Origin: Strongylocentrotus purpuratus
Lineage: Eukaryota > Echinodermata > Echinoidea > Camarodonta > Strongylocentrotidae
Assembly (NCBI RefSeq): GCF_000002235.5
Contig: NW_022145615.1
Coordinates: 15,672,712-15,736,711 of the forward strand
Direction: 5' to 3'
Length of the DNA stretch: 64,000 nucleotides
Within the stretch, counting starts at the first letter, position 1; every line of letters begins with the position of its first letter. The translations under genes and the position numbers were made by a program. Positions 1-11,085 of the stretch are shown here, in pieces. The notes beneath the pieces are model-generated. The model was given only the letters and a program-made list of their open reading frames with translations. It ran no database searches and had not been told where the DNA came from.

Positions 1-640
1 AAGAGGAAATGATATAATGATTAAACAAAGAATGACATAAGGAAAGACAGAAAGAGTAAGTGATAGAATGCATGGTAAAACGAAGAATAACATAAGAGAA
101 GGTGATAGAAGGAAGAAACAAAGAATAACATAAGGAAAGATAGAAAGAGAAAGTGAAGGATTTTATAACGAAGAATAACATACATGTAAAGAAGGTGATA
201 GAAGGAAGAAACAAAGAATAACATAAGGACAGATAGAAAGAGGAAGTGATAGAATGATACACAGAATAATATAAGGAAAGACAGAAAGAGAAAGTGATTG
301 AATGAAAAAAACAAAGAATAACAAAAGAGAAGGTGATAGAAGGAAGAAACAAAGAATAACATAAGGAGAGACAGAAAGTGATAGAATGATAAAACAAAGA
401 ATAACATAAGAGAAGATGATAGAAAGAAGAAACAAAGAATAACATAAGGAAAGATAGAAAGAGGAAATGATAGAATGATAAAAACAAAGAATAAAATAAG
501 AGAAGGTGGTAGAAGGACGAAGAAACAAAAAATAACATAAGAAAAGGTGACAGAAGTAGAAACAAAAGATAGCAAGAGGAAATAATAGAATAATAAAAAC
601 AAAGAACAACAACAAAAGAAGGTGATAAAACTACACTCAT
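1..640 (-). repeat. T-rich minisatellite, partial array
   Basis: Degenerate tandem units of roughly 55-62 bp. Read on the minus strand they iterate TTATGTTATTCTTTG followed by a CTTCTATCACCTTC-like block. Long open frames here encode only a repetitive Leu/Phe/Ser peptide (LMLFFV, FYHLL) in several frames at once, so they are artefacts of composition rather than genes. The array continues past the window start; the right-arm copy is complete. Confidence 0.9.
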
Positions 641-654
641 GTTGACGTTTTCAC

Positions 655-790
655 GGCGACGGCGACGGCGACGGCGATTGCCCGGAAATTGCCCGACTCC
701 TGTCGGGTGATTTGGAAGGGAACGTGGGCCCAGAAGCTCACGCATGCGCAGGGTATAAATATGACGTCACGCGTAGTAGCTCACGTCGCG
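655..790. promoter_or_regulatory. CpG-rich block with NRF1-, TATA- and CRE-like words
   Basis: A CGGCGA hexamer run is followed within 100 bp by CGCATGCGCA (NRF1-like), TATAAATA and a perfect palindromic CRE, TGACGTCA. The TATA-like word and the CRE touch. No coding exon follows closely on either strand, and a similar GGCGG...GTCAACAT stretch occurs at 44.2 kb, so this may be the end of a repeat rather than a host promoter. The right arm carries the same block near 37,880-37,990. Confidence 0.3.
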
Positions 791-890
791 TGCCTTAAAT
801 CGAAAGCTCGCTATTATAGTTGATCAACACGATTGTTATTCTGGGGCATCACAGTAACGAGGCCATTGCTTAGCCACTGAATCATGACTG
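790..890 (-). repeat. Dispersed repeat module, copy 1
   Basis: About 100 bp that recurs at 37,762-37,865 (right arm) and, with clear divergence, at 61,431-61,533. Shared words include AAGCAATGGCCTCG and CATGATTCAG. The third copy lies inside the foldback element, so this is a dispersed repeat. Confidence 0.7.
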
Positions 891-1037
891 TATGTTTGAT
901 ATTTTCAGGAAGTATTTCCCAACTGTAATATCATTAATAATAATTTAAACATTATTTAAAGCGATGTTTGCTGCATTCAGCACGAGAAAATACTAATATT
1001 TTCATTTATAAATTGTCCAAACTTGCACTTGAATGCA

Positions 1038-1064
1038 ACACACACACACACACACACACACACA
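1038..1064. repeat. (CA)n microsatellite
   Basis: Uninterrupted CA dinucleotides. The right-arm equivalent near 37,590-37,617 differs slightly in length. A poly-T run follows at about 1,141-1,160. Confidence 0.95.
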
Positions 1065-1691
1065 TAACGCTGTTTTGCTTGGCAACTCAACCAAAATGGC
1101 GACTTATACGGTGTCTGCCCATTGCAAGCTCGATACAAACATTTTTTTTTTTTTTTTTTAATTTTTTCTACGTCAAAATGCTGTTCATTCAAATCAGGTT
1201 CTGAAGGTTCTAAAACTCATTTTAAAAGGTGCTGTATTTTAAAGCAAACATTTCTTGCAAACATTCAGTGTAAATATGTTAAAAAAGATGATAATAAACT
1301 AGTCTTTTATCATATTAATGTTTTGTATTGACCACAAAAAAAAATGTACCGTAAATCTCTGTGTAACACTTACAATGCAGAAATGTCCTCATATTAGGAC
1401 CTACATGAGTGTATACTTTATTTACAAGTACAGTGTAGGTAGGTTTTTGTTGTTGTGTTTTTGTTATCATCAATGTTTTATTCTTTTTGAGAATATTTAC
1501 ACCTTTTAATTTTTTTCCCTTTTTACTATTTGTAAATTCGCACTATCAATAAATCTCTATAGAAGTTTTTTTATTGAAGTAGTGATCAACATTCAAGGGC
1601 AACTGACTGACGTGCGGTATATGCAACACACACAGAAACAAACGTACTAATAGTTTTTGAGAAAGAAAACAAAATATTTCTGGGAAAAACA

Positions 1692-1872
1692 TAATGGTTT
1701 GCAGCTCTATCGGTGCATTCAAGGAATAAATCTGGCCAGGTACACCTTGGTGGAGTGTGGCAAATGTAGATAAATGTCTTGCTAAAGAAGCTTAGAGCTG
1801 CGGCAGAAATTTGAACCCTGTACCTTGTGGTGCACAGTATGGAGACTTATCCACTAGACTACAACATCTCTA
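1692..1872 (-). mobile_element. tRNA-derived SINE
   Basis: On the minus strand the 5' end is tRNA-like: an A-box-like GTAGTCTAGTGGATAAG and, about 35 bp later, a B-box-like GGGTTCAAATTTC. The tRNA-unrelated body that follows (CATTTGCCACACTCCACC, then ATTTATTCCTTGAATGC) resembles a SINE body I recognise from sea urchin genomes. It is expected to depend on a LINE for movement. No long A tail is visible. The right arm carries the same copy. Confidence 0.75.
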
Positions 1873-2377
1873 CAAAATGTAAAACTTTTAAAAGCACGCA
1901 GTGACAAACCCTGCATCGTGCATGAAATAAATTGGCCTTGGACCAATCACTCTGACAGGGTAAGAAACTCAACACTATCGTGTTTACTATCATTAGAGAT
2001 ATTCGCCAAAGCACCGCATTTGACAGCTTTTTACTTTGTAAGAGCGATATACAAAAGAAGTTAGTGAATGTGATCCTAAACAGAATGTACACAAATGAAT
2101 GTGTAAGAGTTTGATATTATAGTGTATTTTGAAGAGGTTGTTTTTTATAGGGTGTAAATCCATTCTTATTTTTAGGTGATTTGATGCAGTCTATACTAAA
2201 AGTATCCCATCCCCCCCCCCTTCCTAACAAAAAGGATAAAACAGTGAAAATATATCAGTTATTACATATTTGTTTTGCATTTTCGTGTTTTTTTAAATTG
2301 AAATTTGCCTAGAAGAAAAATGATATTAATGAGCCAATCTGTTTGAAGGCAGTAACACTACATTTACACATTCATGT

Positions 2378-2864
2378 TAAAGGTGAAATTCAAAGAAGAT
2401 CACAAATATGTCAACTAATGTATCACTAGAAACTGGTAAGCTAACAGATGGCCATCGGACAAGTTTTAGGTTAACTACATATCGGGTGATTTATAAAAAA
2501 TACAAATAGAACCACCTCCATAGCAGCTGGGATATACGAGAGATTCGTCGGCAAAATAACGATGTTTTAATGACGTAACTATATGGACCAACACTGCCCA
2601 AGCAGACGACATCCCATAGAGAATGAATATAATTGCAAAGCTACTATTTCTCAAATTATAATGAGTTTAGTGTCATATAAATGTAATGGCATGTCAAACC
2701 ATTCAAAAGGAGATATGAACCGATTCTGATAACTAAAATCTTTTGCTTGTAAATACACAGGATAGGGGTTAATTAACAATCAAAGAAACCAGACTTTCAA
2801 ATTGAAAAACCCCTGGAATGATATTAAGGACGGCATTTGTTCCCCCTTGAAACGCCGAACATAC
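2378..2864 (+). repeat. 5' half of a repeat interrupted by an insertion
   Basis: About 490 bp that match 56,850-57,340 closely. At 57,340 the second copy continues directly into sequence matching 5,574-5,714, so this half and the one beyond 5,574 were once contiguous. The break falls at AACATAC, which is present on both sides of the inserted DNA. Confidence 0.85.
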
Positions 2865-3084
2865 TTTAAACTTATATCTTACTACTCCACAGTATTGTCA
2901 TAATAACAATAATATCAATTTTTGATGCAGTTTGAATATATGCAATACTAGCAGGACCCGCGGAAATCCGCGGGATTCTAGAGGGGGGCGAGGGGTGTAA
3001 ATAGATATATAGGGACTCTCTAAATTAAAACCACCAAGAACTTTATTTGCCATTCATAAAAACAAAACTCTACCGGTAGTTATT

Positions 3085-3617
3085 CTTTAAGCCTCTTTCA
3101 CACTGTAACTGCGTAGAGTTGCGTAGTGTTGCGTACCGACTACACATAAATTAGGCTGCATATTAATGGAAAAATGTTGCTTCACTTTAGTCCTTGCGTA
3201 GGTTATGCGTAGGCTGGCATACAGGTTTGCTTACGGTTGCTTACTGTGTGGAAAGCTTTTACTGCTTCACTTTAGTCCTTGCGTAGGTTATGCGTAGGCT
3301 GGCGTACAGGTTTGCTTACGGTTGCTTACTGTGTGGAAAGCTTTTACTGCTTTGTCGATCTGGCGTAGGGTAGCGTGCTGTTGCGTAGGCATGGCGTACA
3401 GTAGCGTAGTGTTGCGTACTTTCTGTGTCTAGTTTCTACGCCGAAAGTACACAAAAAAAATTAAACATGTTGAATTGTTTGCGTCCATCTTGCGTACCCC
3501 TTTGCCTCCCTCAGCATATAGTAACGTAGGCCAGCGTAGTTGTTACACAACACTACGCAAATCTTCGTATGGACCCCACGCCAATTAGTGACCTGCCAGT
3601 GTCACAAATAAAGTATT
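3085..3617. repeat. Segment saturated with GCGTA words
   Basis: More than 20 GCGTA/TACGC words occur in about 500 bp, including two tandem ~88-bp units (3,179-3,266 and 3,267-3,352). The left end reads TTTCACACTG outward and the right end has CAGTGTCAC, a weak hint of inverted termini. I see no reading frame that makes sense. It resembles the subterminal arrays of short transposase-binding motifs of some DNA transposons. Confidence 0.6.
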
Positions 3618-4540
3618 AAAAATATGCTCATCTGACCCTAATTAAATGCCTAAAACCCCTGAGCTTTCGGGGGTTTATAGCCCCTTGAAACCCGTGGACC
3701 CCCGCCTATATACACTCAACCCGCTGCGATCTAACTGACCCCCCCCCCCCCCCCCCCCCCACTTTGAAAAACGTTTCTTGGAGCCTTCATGTAACATGCA
3801 AGAATGGTGCATGGTGATGCAGATTATTTTCTGCACACCCCCCCCCCCCCTCCCCCAAACAATTTTACTCATTACGCAACTGACTGTTTTGCAATGCATA
3901 AAGTCACATGCTACTGTCTTCTTCCAGTAAAGTGCCGCTTCATGGTGATGAAGATAATCTGGTTGATATTGAACTATTATATGCAAATGTTCTATGCCGA
4001 AAGTACACGAAAAAATTAAACATGTTGAATTGTTTGCGTCCATCTTGCGTACCCCTTTGCCTCCCTCAGCATATAGTAACGTAGGCCAGCGTAGTTGTTA
4101 CACAACACTACGCAAATCTTCGTATGGACCCCACGCCAATTAGTGACCTGCCAGTGTCACAAATAAAGTATTAAAAATATGCTCATCTGACCCTAATTAA
4201 ATGCCTAAAACCCCTGAGCTTTCGGGGTTTATAGCCCCTTGAAACCCGTGGACCCCCGCCTATATACACTCAACCCGCTGCGATCTAACTGACCCCCCCC
4301 CCCCCCACTTTGAAAAACGTTTCTTGGAGCCTTCATGTAACATGCAAGAATGGTGCATGGTGATGCAGATTATTTTCTGCACCCCCCCCCCCCCTCCCCC
4401 AAACAATTTTACTCATTACGCAACTGACTGTTTTGCAATGCATAAAGTCACATGCTACTGTCTTCTTCCAGTAAAGTGCCGCTTCATGGTGATGAAGATA
4501 ATCTGGTTGATATTGAACTATTAATATGCAAATGTACAAT
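3440..4540. repeat. Tandem duplication of ~555 bp, left arm only
   Basis: Two consecutive copies, each with a poly-C run before ACTTTGAAAAACG and a second before AATTTTACTCATTACG. The copies differ mainly in poly-C length. The right arm has one copy (34,654-35,230). Confidence 0.9.
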
Positions 4541-5573
4541 TCATTACCTTATTTAATGCTTTCTTGTAATTTACTGTAAATATAAGAAACAAATTTATGG
4601 CACTTCGGCCCGCACGCTGTTGTGTGGACGGGTTCTTTGATGGATGGATAGACGTATGTGTACTTGTATAGTTGTACGAATATTGGCCTGCTTGGCCCCC
4701 CATACTCTTCGACTCTAGCGCAGCTCACTCAGTCAAAGCACCGTGTATACTGTATACTGTGTACGTGTGTTGACTGAAGTTAGCTTGCGACTGAGCTGTC
4801 AGTTCAATGGTTTTCTTGTGAAAACTTTCCTTTAGAAAATGATAATCAAAATTCAGTAAACATGGCCGTAATAATCACAAAATAAGCTTTGATTTCATAC
4901 CTCCATTCACGAAAACTGTATAAAAATCGCGGCAATCATGATGGAAATAGGTCTGTAAGTTTGGACGTCGACGGGAATTAGCCCCGTGTATCTCTCTGGC
5001 CTGTGCAGCTAGTACAAAGCACATCCCATAGCAAGATGGTTTACTCACGGTAATCCAACCCTTTGCATAAAGCATTTAATACGCAACATAATGTGAGTTG
5101 ATGGTCATCTGTTGTGTGTCTCTTTGATACGGATGTAATGTTGAATATGCATGAGGTATCTCTGTCGTCACGCATATCATGTCTGTTTTCGCCGTGGACA
5201 TCGACACGGAGGAGGACCTCGGGCGGAGTATATCCAATTCCACAGAGTAGACTCTCCCCCGGACGATGGCACCGGGCACCGGGACCCCGAGGGGAGGGTT
5301 CAGGAGGAGATAGCTGCACCAACTTCGGTCGGCGATCTCATTAAAAAACAATAGAATACAAAGGCTCGCGGAGACGTCATGCCCCTCGCGGTGTCTTAGC
5401 GTATTACTTATAGTGATGTTTTTGAATTTATATTTCCCAATGTATTTTAAACATTTGTACAAACGTATTTATGTCATTTAAAAAAAAGGAATATTTGTAA
5501 AATCATTGCAATTCGGCTATGCCGCAATGATGTTTTTCATTAATAAACCAGTTATCTATCTATCTATCTATCT

Positions 5574-5714
5574 AACATACCCCGGTGTGTGTAGCTCAAT
5601 ATACAATGGCGTCTTATTTTGTTTACAAGCGACAGATTCCTTTATTTTTGTATCGCTGCATTTGTTATCAAAATAAAACCATGCGCAGGGTTTAGAGTGA
5701 GGCAATAGATTACA
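5574..5714 (+). repeat. 3' half of the interrupted repeat
   Basis: Continues the repeat broken at 2,864, as shown by the contiguous copy ending near 57,474. The TATC/ATCT run to the left belongs to the insertion. Confidence 0.8.
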
Positions 5715-6133
5715 CCTAATAAAACAGCAATCACTGAAGGGAAGTTCTTAATAAGTATTATCTTTAAAATGCTGTTGAAATTTAACCATTTCATTTGGTT
5801 TGGCCTGCAAATGTGGCATAGTACCTTAAATGTATCACAATGTCATCTTACCACACTATTGGTGCAGTTGTTATGTACATTTTGTGTGCAAATTAGAGAT
5901 ATTCATCACTGTATGGCTGAATGAGCACAGATTAAAGACAAAATGGCCTGATTCAAAAGTCACAAGACATTGTGTGTGCCTGACTGCCAGTACATTGTTG
6001 TGAAACAGCACATGACTGAATGCATTGATTATGGTTTATGAAATAATACTGTTTGATATTCAATTATAAGTATCATATTCCATCCATTTTTATTTTTGAA
6101 TGGCAAATGCATTATTTGCAATTGTAAAACAGT

Positions 6134-6192
6134 CATGGTCTCTTTGACATTATTACTGACATCTAATGACATCTAATGTCAAAGAGACCATG
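6134..6192. repeat. Perfect 19-bp hairpin
   Basis: CATGGTCTCTTTGACATTA and its exact reverse complement flank a 21-bp loop containing a doubled GACATCTAAT-like word. It lies in CCDC34 intron 4. The right-arm copy is near 33,003-33,061. Confidence 0.85.
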
Positions 6193-6719
6193 AAAGAGCT
6201 AGATTTGTCCATCTAGGCCTAGGCCCTCTCAGCTCCCCGTCCGGTTCCTGAGCTACCACCGTCATAATTCTATTGAAAATCGTGCGTGTGCGGGTAGTGC
6301 TACGATCGGCAGCGCATATATGCAATCTCTAAATCGCGGCTGGAATGGCATGCAATATCTGTTGCCATGCCAGAGCCATCCTCTTTCAGGTACTACTTTG
6401 AGTTTTCATATTTCATTTAGAGATTTCAAACAACTTATTTAAAAAGTGGAAAACCTTTAGAATGATCAGCAATCAGAATGAATGATACTTGGAATTTTTT
6501 CGTCCCGAGGCGTGCAAAACCCTAAAAGTTTTAAATATCAAAGGATTTCCTTACTCAAATTATAATATAAACGATTATGCTGTGGCAATTATTTGTATTG
6601 TATAGCAGCACAAAAGTGATGTGCATTGTTTTGATGTGGTCCCATTCACACACTTATATAATGCTCCTTTAAGTTGGGTTTGTGAATGGTGCATAAGGCA
6701 GTAACTTTGACTGGTTTAC

Positions 6720-6927
6720 CTTTGACAGAGCCCTGAGGATAGCCAAATCGAGTAGCTAGGGGAAATGGTCTCGTCTTGGCCTCTTCTTTCCACTTCAGGT
6801 ATGCATCTTCCGCCTCTTCTTTCCTCCTCCTTTCGGCTTCTTCTTCAGCACTTTGTTCTTCCTTCTCCTTCTTCTCCTTCATCTCTTTTTCAGCCTTCTT
6901 CTTGCTCCTCCATTCTCCATAGTTCTC
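6720..6927 (-). CDS. CCDC34: CCDC34 exon 4 (left arm)
   Basis: Minus-strand exon bounded by TTTGAAG acceptor and AAAG|GTAAAC donor, entering in phase 0 and leaving after one base. It encodes 69 residues: a Lys/Glu-rich coiled coil (KEKEEQSAEEEAERRRKEE) and the conserved block YLKWKEEAKTRP...FGYPQGSVK, which aligns with the FQEWLENAKHKP...YGYANGKL block I recall from human CCDC34. CCDC34 is a coiled-coil protein linked to sperm flagellum assembly and male fertility in mouse and human. The next exon in this orientation would lie left of the window. Confidence 0.85.
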
Positions 6928-7083
6928 CTTCAAAATAAGGGAAGATGAAAGGTGATTTCTTATTCTGGCAATTGCAGAAAACAGAATCTCACAGATTTAA
7001 ACAACACTATTTTAAAGACTACAAAGAATGATAATACAATCACAAAGGTTCATTTTAAGTGACATCTTTCAATGGGAGATGAC

Positions 7084-7760
7084 AAAGGTTGGTCTCTTGA
7101 TTTGATCAAATTTTGATTAGAAATGAGAAAGATATTTATTTTTGAAGTTGCACTCAGTTAAAAACAAATTGGCAACACAGCCAATACTATGACATATTTT
7201 GCATTGAAATTTGCAAGCTCCCCTGCTATTTGCCCTGTACTTAAAAACTTCAAAAATCTATACTTTCCGTAAAGCCCCACTGCACTACTCATAGCTACTT
7301 ACGCCCTCTATGTAGCAAACAATGCCTAAGCAGTAATAATAATAATAATGAACGTTATTTGTATAGCGCATATCACTAACACCATGATAGTCCCTATGCG
7401 CAGTGACAGTTGGTTCCTTTTGCCTATGTCAATTTAGAGCTGATAACCACCTGTCAGTAAAAAAATTTGCAATGATACGTTCACCCTAAATATAATTATT
7501 TCGAAGATGTTTTTATACAACCCCTGTATGAATCATCTTTTCCCTTACCAATCAGTAAGAAAACGAAAGTTTATAAAATTGGAGAGGAGCTTGCAAGAAA
7601 TGTCACAGTGTTGCCAATTTGTGTTTCAATGATGACAACTTTGAAAATTCATAACTTTCTTATTTCTAGTCGGTTTTTGCTCAAACTTTCACTGACCTTT
7701 TTCTCTCAATTTCCTGCTTTTATTAAAAGCAACTTAATATCAGGGTGGACTTCCCCTTTA
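7084..7760. mobile_element. MITE-like element in CCDC34 intron 3
   Basis: Imperfect inverted arms of about 150 bp (7,084-7,240 and 7,550-7,700), sharing AAATTGGCAACAC and CTAGAAAT-like words. The right end reads TTAAAGGGGAAGTCCACCCTG outward-in, a terminus I recognise as common in echinoderm DNA elements, and a related word pair flanks 42,570-42,640. No coding capacity. The right-arm equivalent is 31,433-32,110. Confidence 0.6.
7335..7440 (-). mobile_element. Short LINE 3' end, nested in the MITE
   Basis: On the minus strand it ends GCGCTATACAAATAACG followed by (ATT)n, the same kind of end as the large LINE (GCGCCCTATAAATG then ATT repeats). It is a severely 5'-truncated relative. Confidence 0.55.
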
Positions 7761-7768
7761 ACACTCAC

Positions 7769-7978
7769 CTTTGCTTTCTCCTGTACTCTTCTATTCTCTT
7801 CTGCTTCAAGTTGTTTCTTTGTCTTCTCTAGCCTCCAGTTGGCTTTTCTCGATTCTTGCTCCTTAGTTGTTCTTTCCTCAATCCACATGTTGACCTTGAC
7901 CTCAATGACCTTAGCTTTCTCCACCTTCATCTTCTTCTCTTCTGCAATCTTCAGCTGTTTCTCCCTCTGCAGCTTGGC
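7769..7978 (-). CDS. CCDC34: CCDC34 exon 3 (left arm)
   Basis: Minus-strand exon of exactly 70 codons between a TATAG acceptor and AAAG|GTGAGT donor, phase 0 at both ends. It encodes a charged coiled coil beginning AKLQREKQLKIAEEKK and containing VNMWIEERTTKEQESRKAN, equivalent to the IIAEEKHKEWVQKKNEQKR stretch recalled from the human protein. Upstream lies a GA/CT-rich intron end and then the LINE; downstream is a short intron filled by a MITE. Confidence 0.8.
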
Positions 7979-7989
7979 CTATACTCGAT

Positions 7990-8365
7990 AAAGAGAGAAA
8001 AGAAGAGAAGAGAGTGAGAGTGAGAAAGTGAGAGTGAGAAAGGGGGAGGAAGGAGAGGGAGAGTAAGAGAGAGAGGGAGAGAGAGAGAGGGAGAGTAAGA
8101 GAGAGAGGGAGAGTGAGAGAGGGGGAAGGGGTAGGAGAGGCTGGAGAGAGAGAGAGAGAGAGAGAGAAAGATAGAGAGACAGAGTGACAGAAAAGGGAGA
8201 GAAAGGGAGAGAAAGGGAGGAGAGTAGGGGAAGGAGGAAGAGAGGGAGAGAGAGAGAGAGAGAGAGAGAGAAGAGAGTGAGAGAGAAAGGGGGAAGAAGA
8301 GAAAGGAGAGAGAGAGAGATGGAAAAGGGAGAGGGGGAGAGAGAGGGGGGGGGGGGAGAGAATAT
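7990..8365. repeat. GA-rich simple-repeat tract (left)
   Basis: Purine-rich GAGAG/GGGAGA tract ending in a poly-G run. Open frames on both strands are Ser/Leu or Arg/Glu monotony and not genes. It forms the polypyrimidine end of CCDC34 intron 2 on the minus strand. Confidence 0.95.
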
Positions 8366-8576
8366 TCAGAATATGGTGAAAAAATAAGGATCACGACACC
8401 TCACCAACAGCTTAGGTAAAGATAATACTCTCAATTTGTGGTCATAAAGGGTGCTAGAAATTCTAGCACCAACTTAAATAATATTTTACATCAAATACCA
8501 CGCTTTAAACAAAATGAAGTTAGCAAAACAATATGTGGCAAATGCTGGAAGCCCCCCCCCCCCCCCCTACATTTGT

Positions 8577-9003
8577 TTGTGATTATTTTTCACCGCTAAA
8601 GAATCTTGTGCTGAAATTTTACGACTTTTCTTTTGAGTCTTGCGCATCAAGTTAGAATTAAAATAAAACAAAAACAATAAAATATATAAAATTTAAAAAA
8701 ACAAGGAAATACATAAGGAATAACCTGGCTATTCCAATTTTCTTTTGATATTACTATCCCTAATGGTCTAAAGAATATATGTACCGGTGGTGAATATTAA
8801 TGTTTAAATATGAAGAATATATGATTTACGATTATTTTTCAACGCTAAAGAATCTTGTGCTAAAATTTTCCGACTTTTCTTTCGAGTCTTGCGCATCAAG
8901 TTAGAATTAAAATAAAACAACAAAAACAATAAAATACATAAATTTAAAAAAAAAGGAAATACATAAGGAATAACCTGGCTATTCCTATTTTCTTTTGATA
9001 TTA
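8577..9003. repeat. Tandem duplication at the LINE 3' flank
   Basis: A ~180-bp unit (AAAGAATCTTGTGCT ... AACCTGGCTATTCC) occurs at 8,577-8,757 and 8,823-9,003, separated by a 65-bp word (CTATCCCTAATGGTC ...). The same 65-bp word resumes at 13,299 beyond the LINE, so the LINE entered the junction of the second unit. The right-arm copies lie near 30,196-30,625. Confidence 0.85.
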
Positions 9004-9205
9004 ATAATAATAATAATAATAATTACATTTATAGGGCGCTTTATACAGATGTTTCTAAGCACACAGGTGGTACTGTCTAACTTTTAATTATTCAACATGT
9101 TTAATACCTTAAAAGCAACAAAGTTAAATGAAATATTACTAATACAATGCAATACAATACAATTGAGTTGAATGGAGTTAACTACTTGTGTGCGCCTCCA
9201 GTAAA

Positions 9206-9799
9206 CTATAACTGATTAAAAAGGTGGGTTTTGAGAAGGGTTTTGAATGATTGGATGGATGGGGCATTTTGAATATGGGGTGGGAGTTTTTTCCAGAGGG
9301 CGGGGGCAATCGATGAAAAGGCACGGTCACCATAACAGGTTTTTGTTCGTGGGCCGTGAATTAATTGCATGGAGGAAGATGAACGGAGGGATCTGGCAGA
9401 AGAGGAGGATCGAAGGGAGACTAGGTCAAGAAGATATTTAGGGGCAAGGTTATGTGTTATTTTGTACAAAAGAAGTAGGATTTTGAAAGTAATGCGAGAA
9501 TGGACCGGTAGCCAATGAAGTGAGCGAAGAACGGGTGATATATGGTCATATTTCCTACTTAATGTGATCAATCTAGCTGCTGAATTTTGGATGCGCTGGA
9601 GAGGAGATATATGAGAAATTGGGAGGCCGGCAAGGAGGGAGTTGCAATAGTCCAGATGGGAAGAGACGAAGGCGTGGACAAGTCTTTCAGTGGAGGCTTT
9701 GTCAAACAGTCGCCTGATCTTTCCAATTTTGTAGATGCCCCAAGATGCAGATTTGCAGACGTTTTTGATGTGCTTTTGAAGAGTAAGGTCTTTGTCCAA
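9206..9799 (-). pseudogene. LINE RT C-terminal domain
   Basis: Continues the RT after a frameshift: TLDKDLTLQKHIKNVCK, LDYCNSLLAGLP, RIQNSAARLIT, SLHWLPVHSRITFKILLL and LWKKLPPHIQ, ending FKTLLKTHLFNQL-stop. These are the standard thumb and C-terminal words of the L2/CR1 group. Confidence 0.9.
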
Positions 9800-9903
9800 T
9801 GTGATGCCCAGGTCTCTAACATATTCAGAGGTCTTTAGTACACCCTCGTCGGTTGTCAGAACTTATAGAGGCACTGTGCTCCTGAACTGTGAGGAAAAAT
9901 GGA

Positions 9904-11085
9904 TCAGTTCTGACTTTTTTCATTAAGACGGAGTCTGTTATTGGCTGACCAGACCTTGATGTCTAAAAGAAGACAATCTTTTAGGGAATTAACAGCATCG
10001 ACTTTACCACGAGGTGACATAGTTAAATAAATTTGAGTGTCATCTGCATACATAGCGTAGTTCACACCCTGATGACGAGTGATGGTTCTTGCGAGAGGAC
10101 CAGTGTAAAGAAGAAACAGCAAAGGGCCGACGACGGAGCCTTGAGAAACTCCGCAGTGGAAAGCAAGTGGAGCTGAGCAGGTCCCGTTGATTATTATCTT
10201 CTGTGTACGGTCTTGTAGATATGACTTGATCCATTGCAGGGCAGTCCCTGAGATGGAGTAGTCATTTTCAAGACGATGTAGCAGCACGGTGTGGTCAAGC
10301 GTGTCAAACACTGCGGAATAGTCCAAAAGAAGTAGAACGGCCTCATCACCCTTGTCAACAGCAAGGAGTAGATCGTTGAGTACTTTCAACAATGCAGTTT
10401 CTGTTGAGTGGAGGCTGCGGTATGCGGACTGGTTTCCGGGGAGCAGATGGTGACTGTCCACGTAATACATGAGTTGGTTAGCCACGATTCTTTCCAAGAC
10501 CTTGCTCACAAATGGCAAATTGGCAATTGGGCGGTAATTGCCAAGGACATTTGAGTCTAGGTTAGGCTTTTTCAACAGAGGGACAACGAGTGACGTTTTG
10601 AATGTCGGAGGAACCACACCTGATGACAATGATGCATTGATGATGTAGGTCAGGACCGGAAGCAGTTCATCAAGGCAATCTTTGAGCAGCCAAGTTGGAA
10701 TAGGATCCAGACTGCAAGATTTCGGTGGAGTAGACTTGATTAGACGTCGAAGCTGGACTTCAGTCACTGGCATAAACCCACTCGGGCTACAATTTAGCGG
10801 GTTCTCAGGAGGTTGGACGTGTGACTGCACATAATAAACATTAGGTGCAAAAGAATACACAATATCACTGATTTTCTTCTTGAAGTATTCACTGAACTGA
10901 TTGGCAAGTTCAGAATTGGAGAAGTGTTCGGGATAAATGGAAGACTGAATAGGAGATGAGAGTTTCTTCACGATGTTAAACAGCTGTTTAGAGTCAGCAT
11001 TGGCAATCTCTTTCCTCAGGTATTGCGATTTAGGTGATGTGAATGTAGTATGACTCACATTCTTGACGATACAGCTCCTTGTCAA
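9904..11085 (-). pseudogene. LINE reverse transcriptase core
   Basis: RT landmarks in order: KSCSLDPIPTWLLK, PLLKKPNLD with YRPIANLPFVSKVLERI, LDYSAVFDTLDH (first catalytic Asp region), GVSQGSVVGPLLF, and YADDTQIYL at 10,039-10,050 (catalytic pair intact). The group LDYS..FDT-DH with YADDTQ fits CR1/L2/Crack-type elements. The frame is lost after NEK near 9,910. Confidence 0.9.

Larger units (their letters stand above)
2865..5573 (+). mobile_element. 2.7-kb insertion with 7-bp target duplication and (ATCT)n tail
   Basis: The insertion is flanked by AACATAC on both sides, and the uninterrupted site survives at 57,334-57,340 with one AACATAC. Its 3' end has an AATAAA-type signal shortly before an (ATCT)n run, the kind of end left by target-primed retroposition of a LINE or its passenger. 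I see no reverse transcriptase. The interior contains the GCGTA-rich segment, a tandem duplication and a GC-rich block near 5,170-5,340. The origin of the body is not recognised. The right arm holds the same insertion (33,621-35,791) without the internal duplication. Confidence 0.7.

Noticed and set aside
1-640. Long open frames encoding Leu/Phe/Ser-rich peptides (also at 38,050-39,040)
   Set aside because: They follow a tandem repeat in several frames at once and have no domain; composition artefact.
739-769. Host promoter for a gene starting near 800
   Set aside because: No exon follows on either strand and similar sequence occurs in repeats; kept only as a low-confidence regulatory block.
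3675-4540. Cys/His-containing frames across poly-C runs
   Set aside because: Frame depends on homopolymer length, which varies between copies; part of a tandem-duplicated repeat.
5041-5462. Overlapping frames in a GC-rich block, including a short plus-strand FAVDIDTEEDLGRS segment
   Set aside because: Too short and in the 3' part of a retroposed insertion; the similarity to a nucleotidyltransferase-type ending is too weak to name.
7951-8394. Ser/Leu- and Arg/Glu-rich frames in GA/CT tracts (also 30,806-31,243, 21,780-22,040, 60,883-61,353)
   Set aside because: Simple-repeat translations on both strands, not genes.
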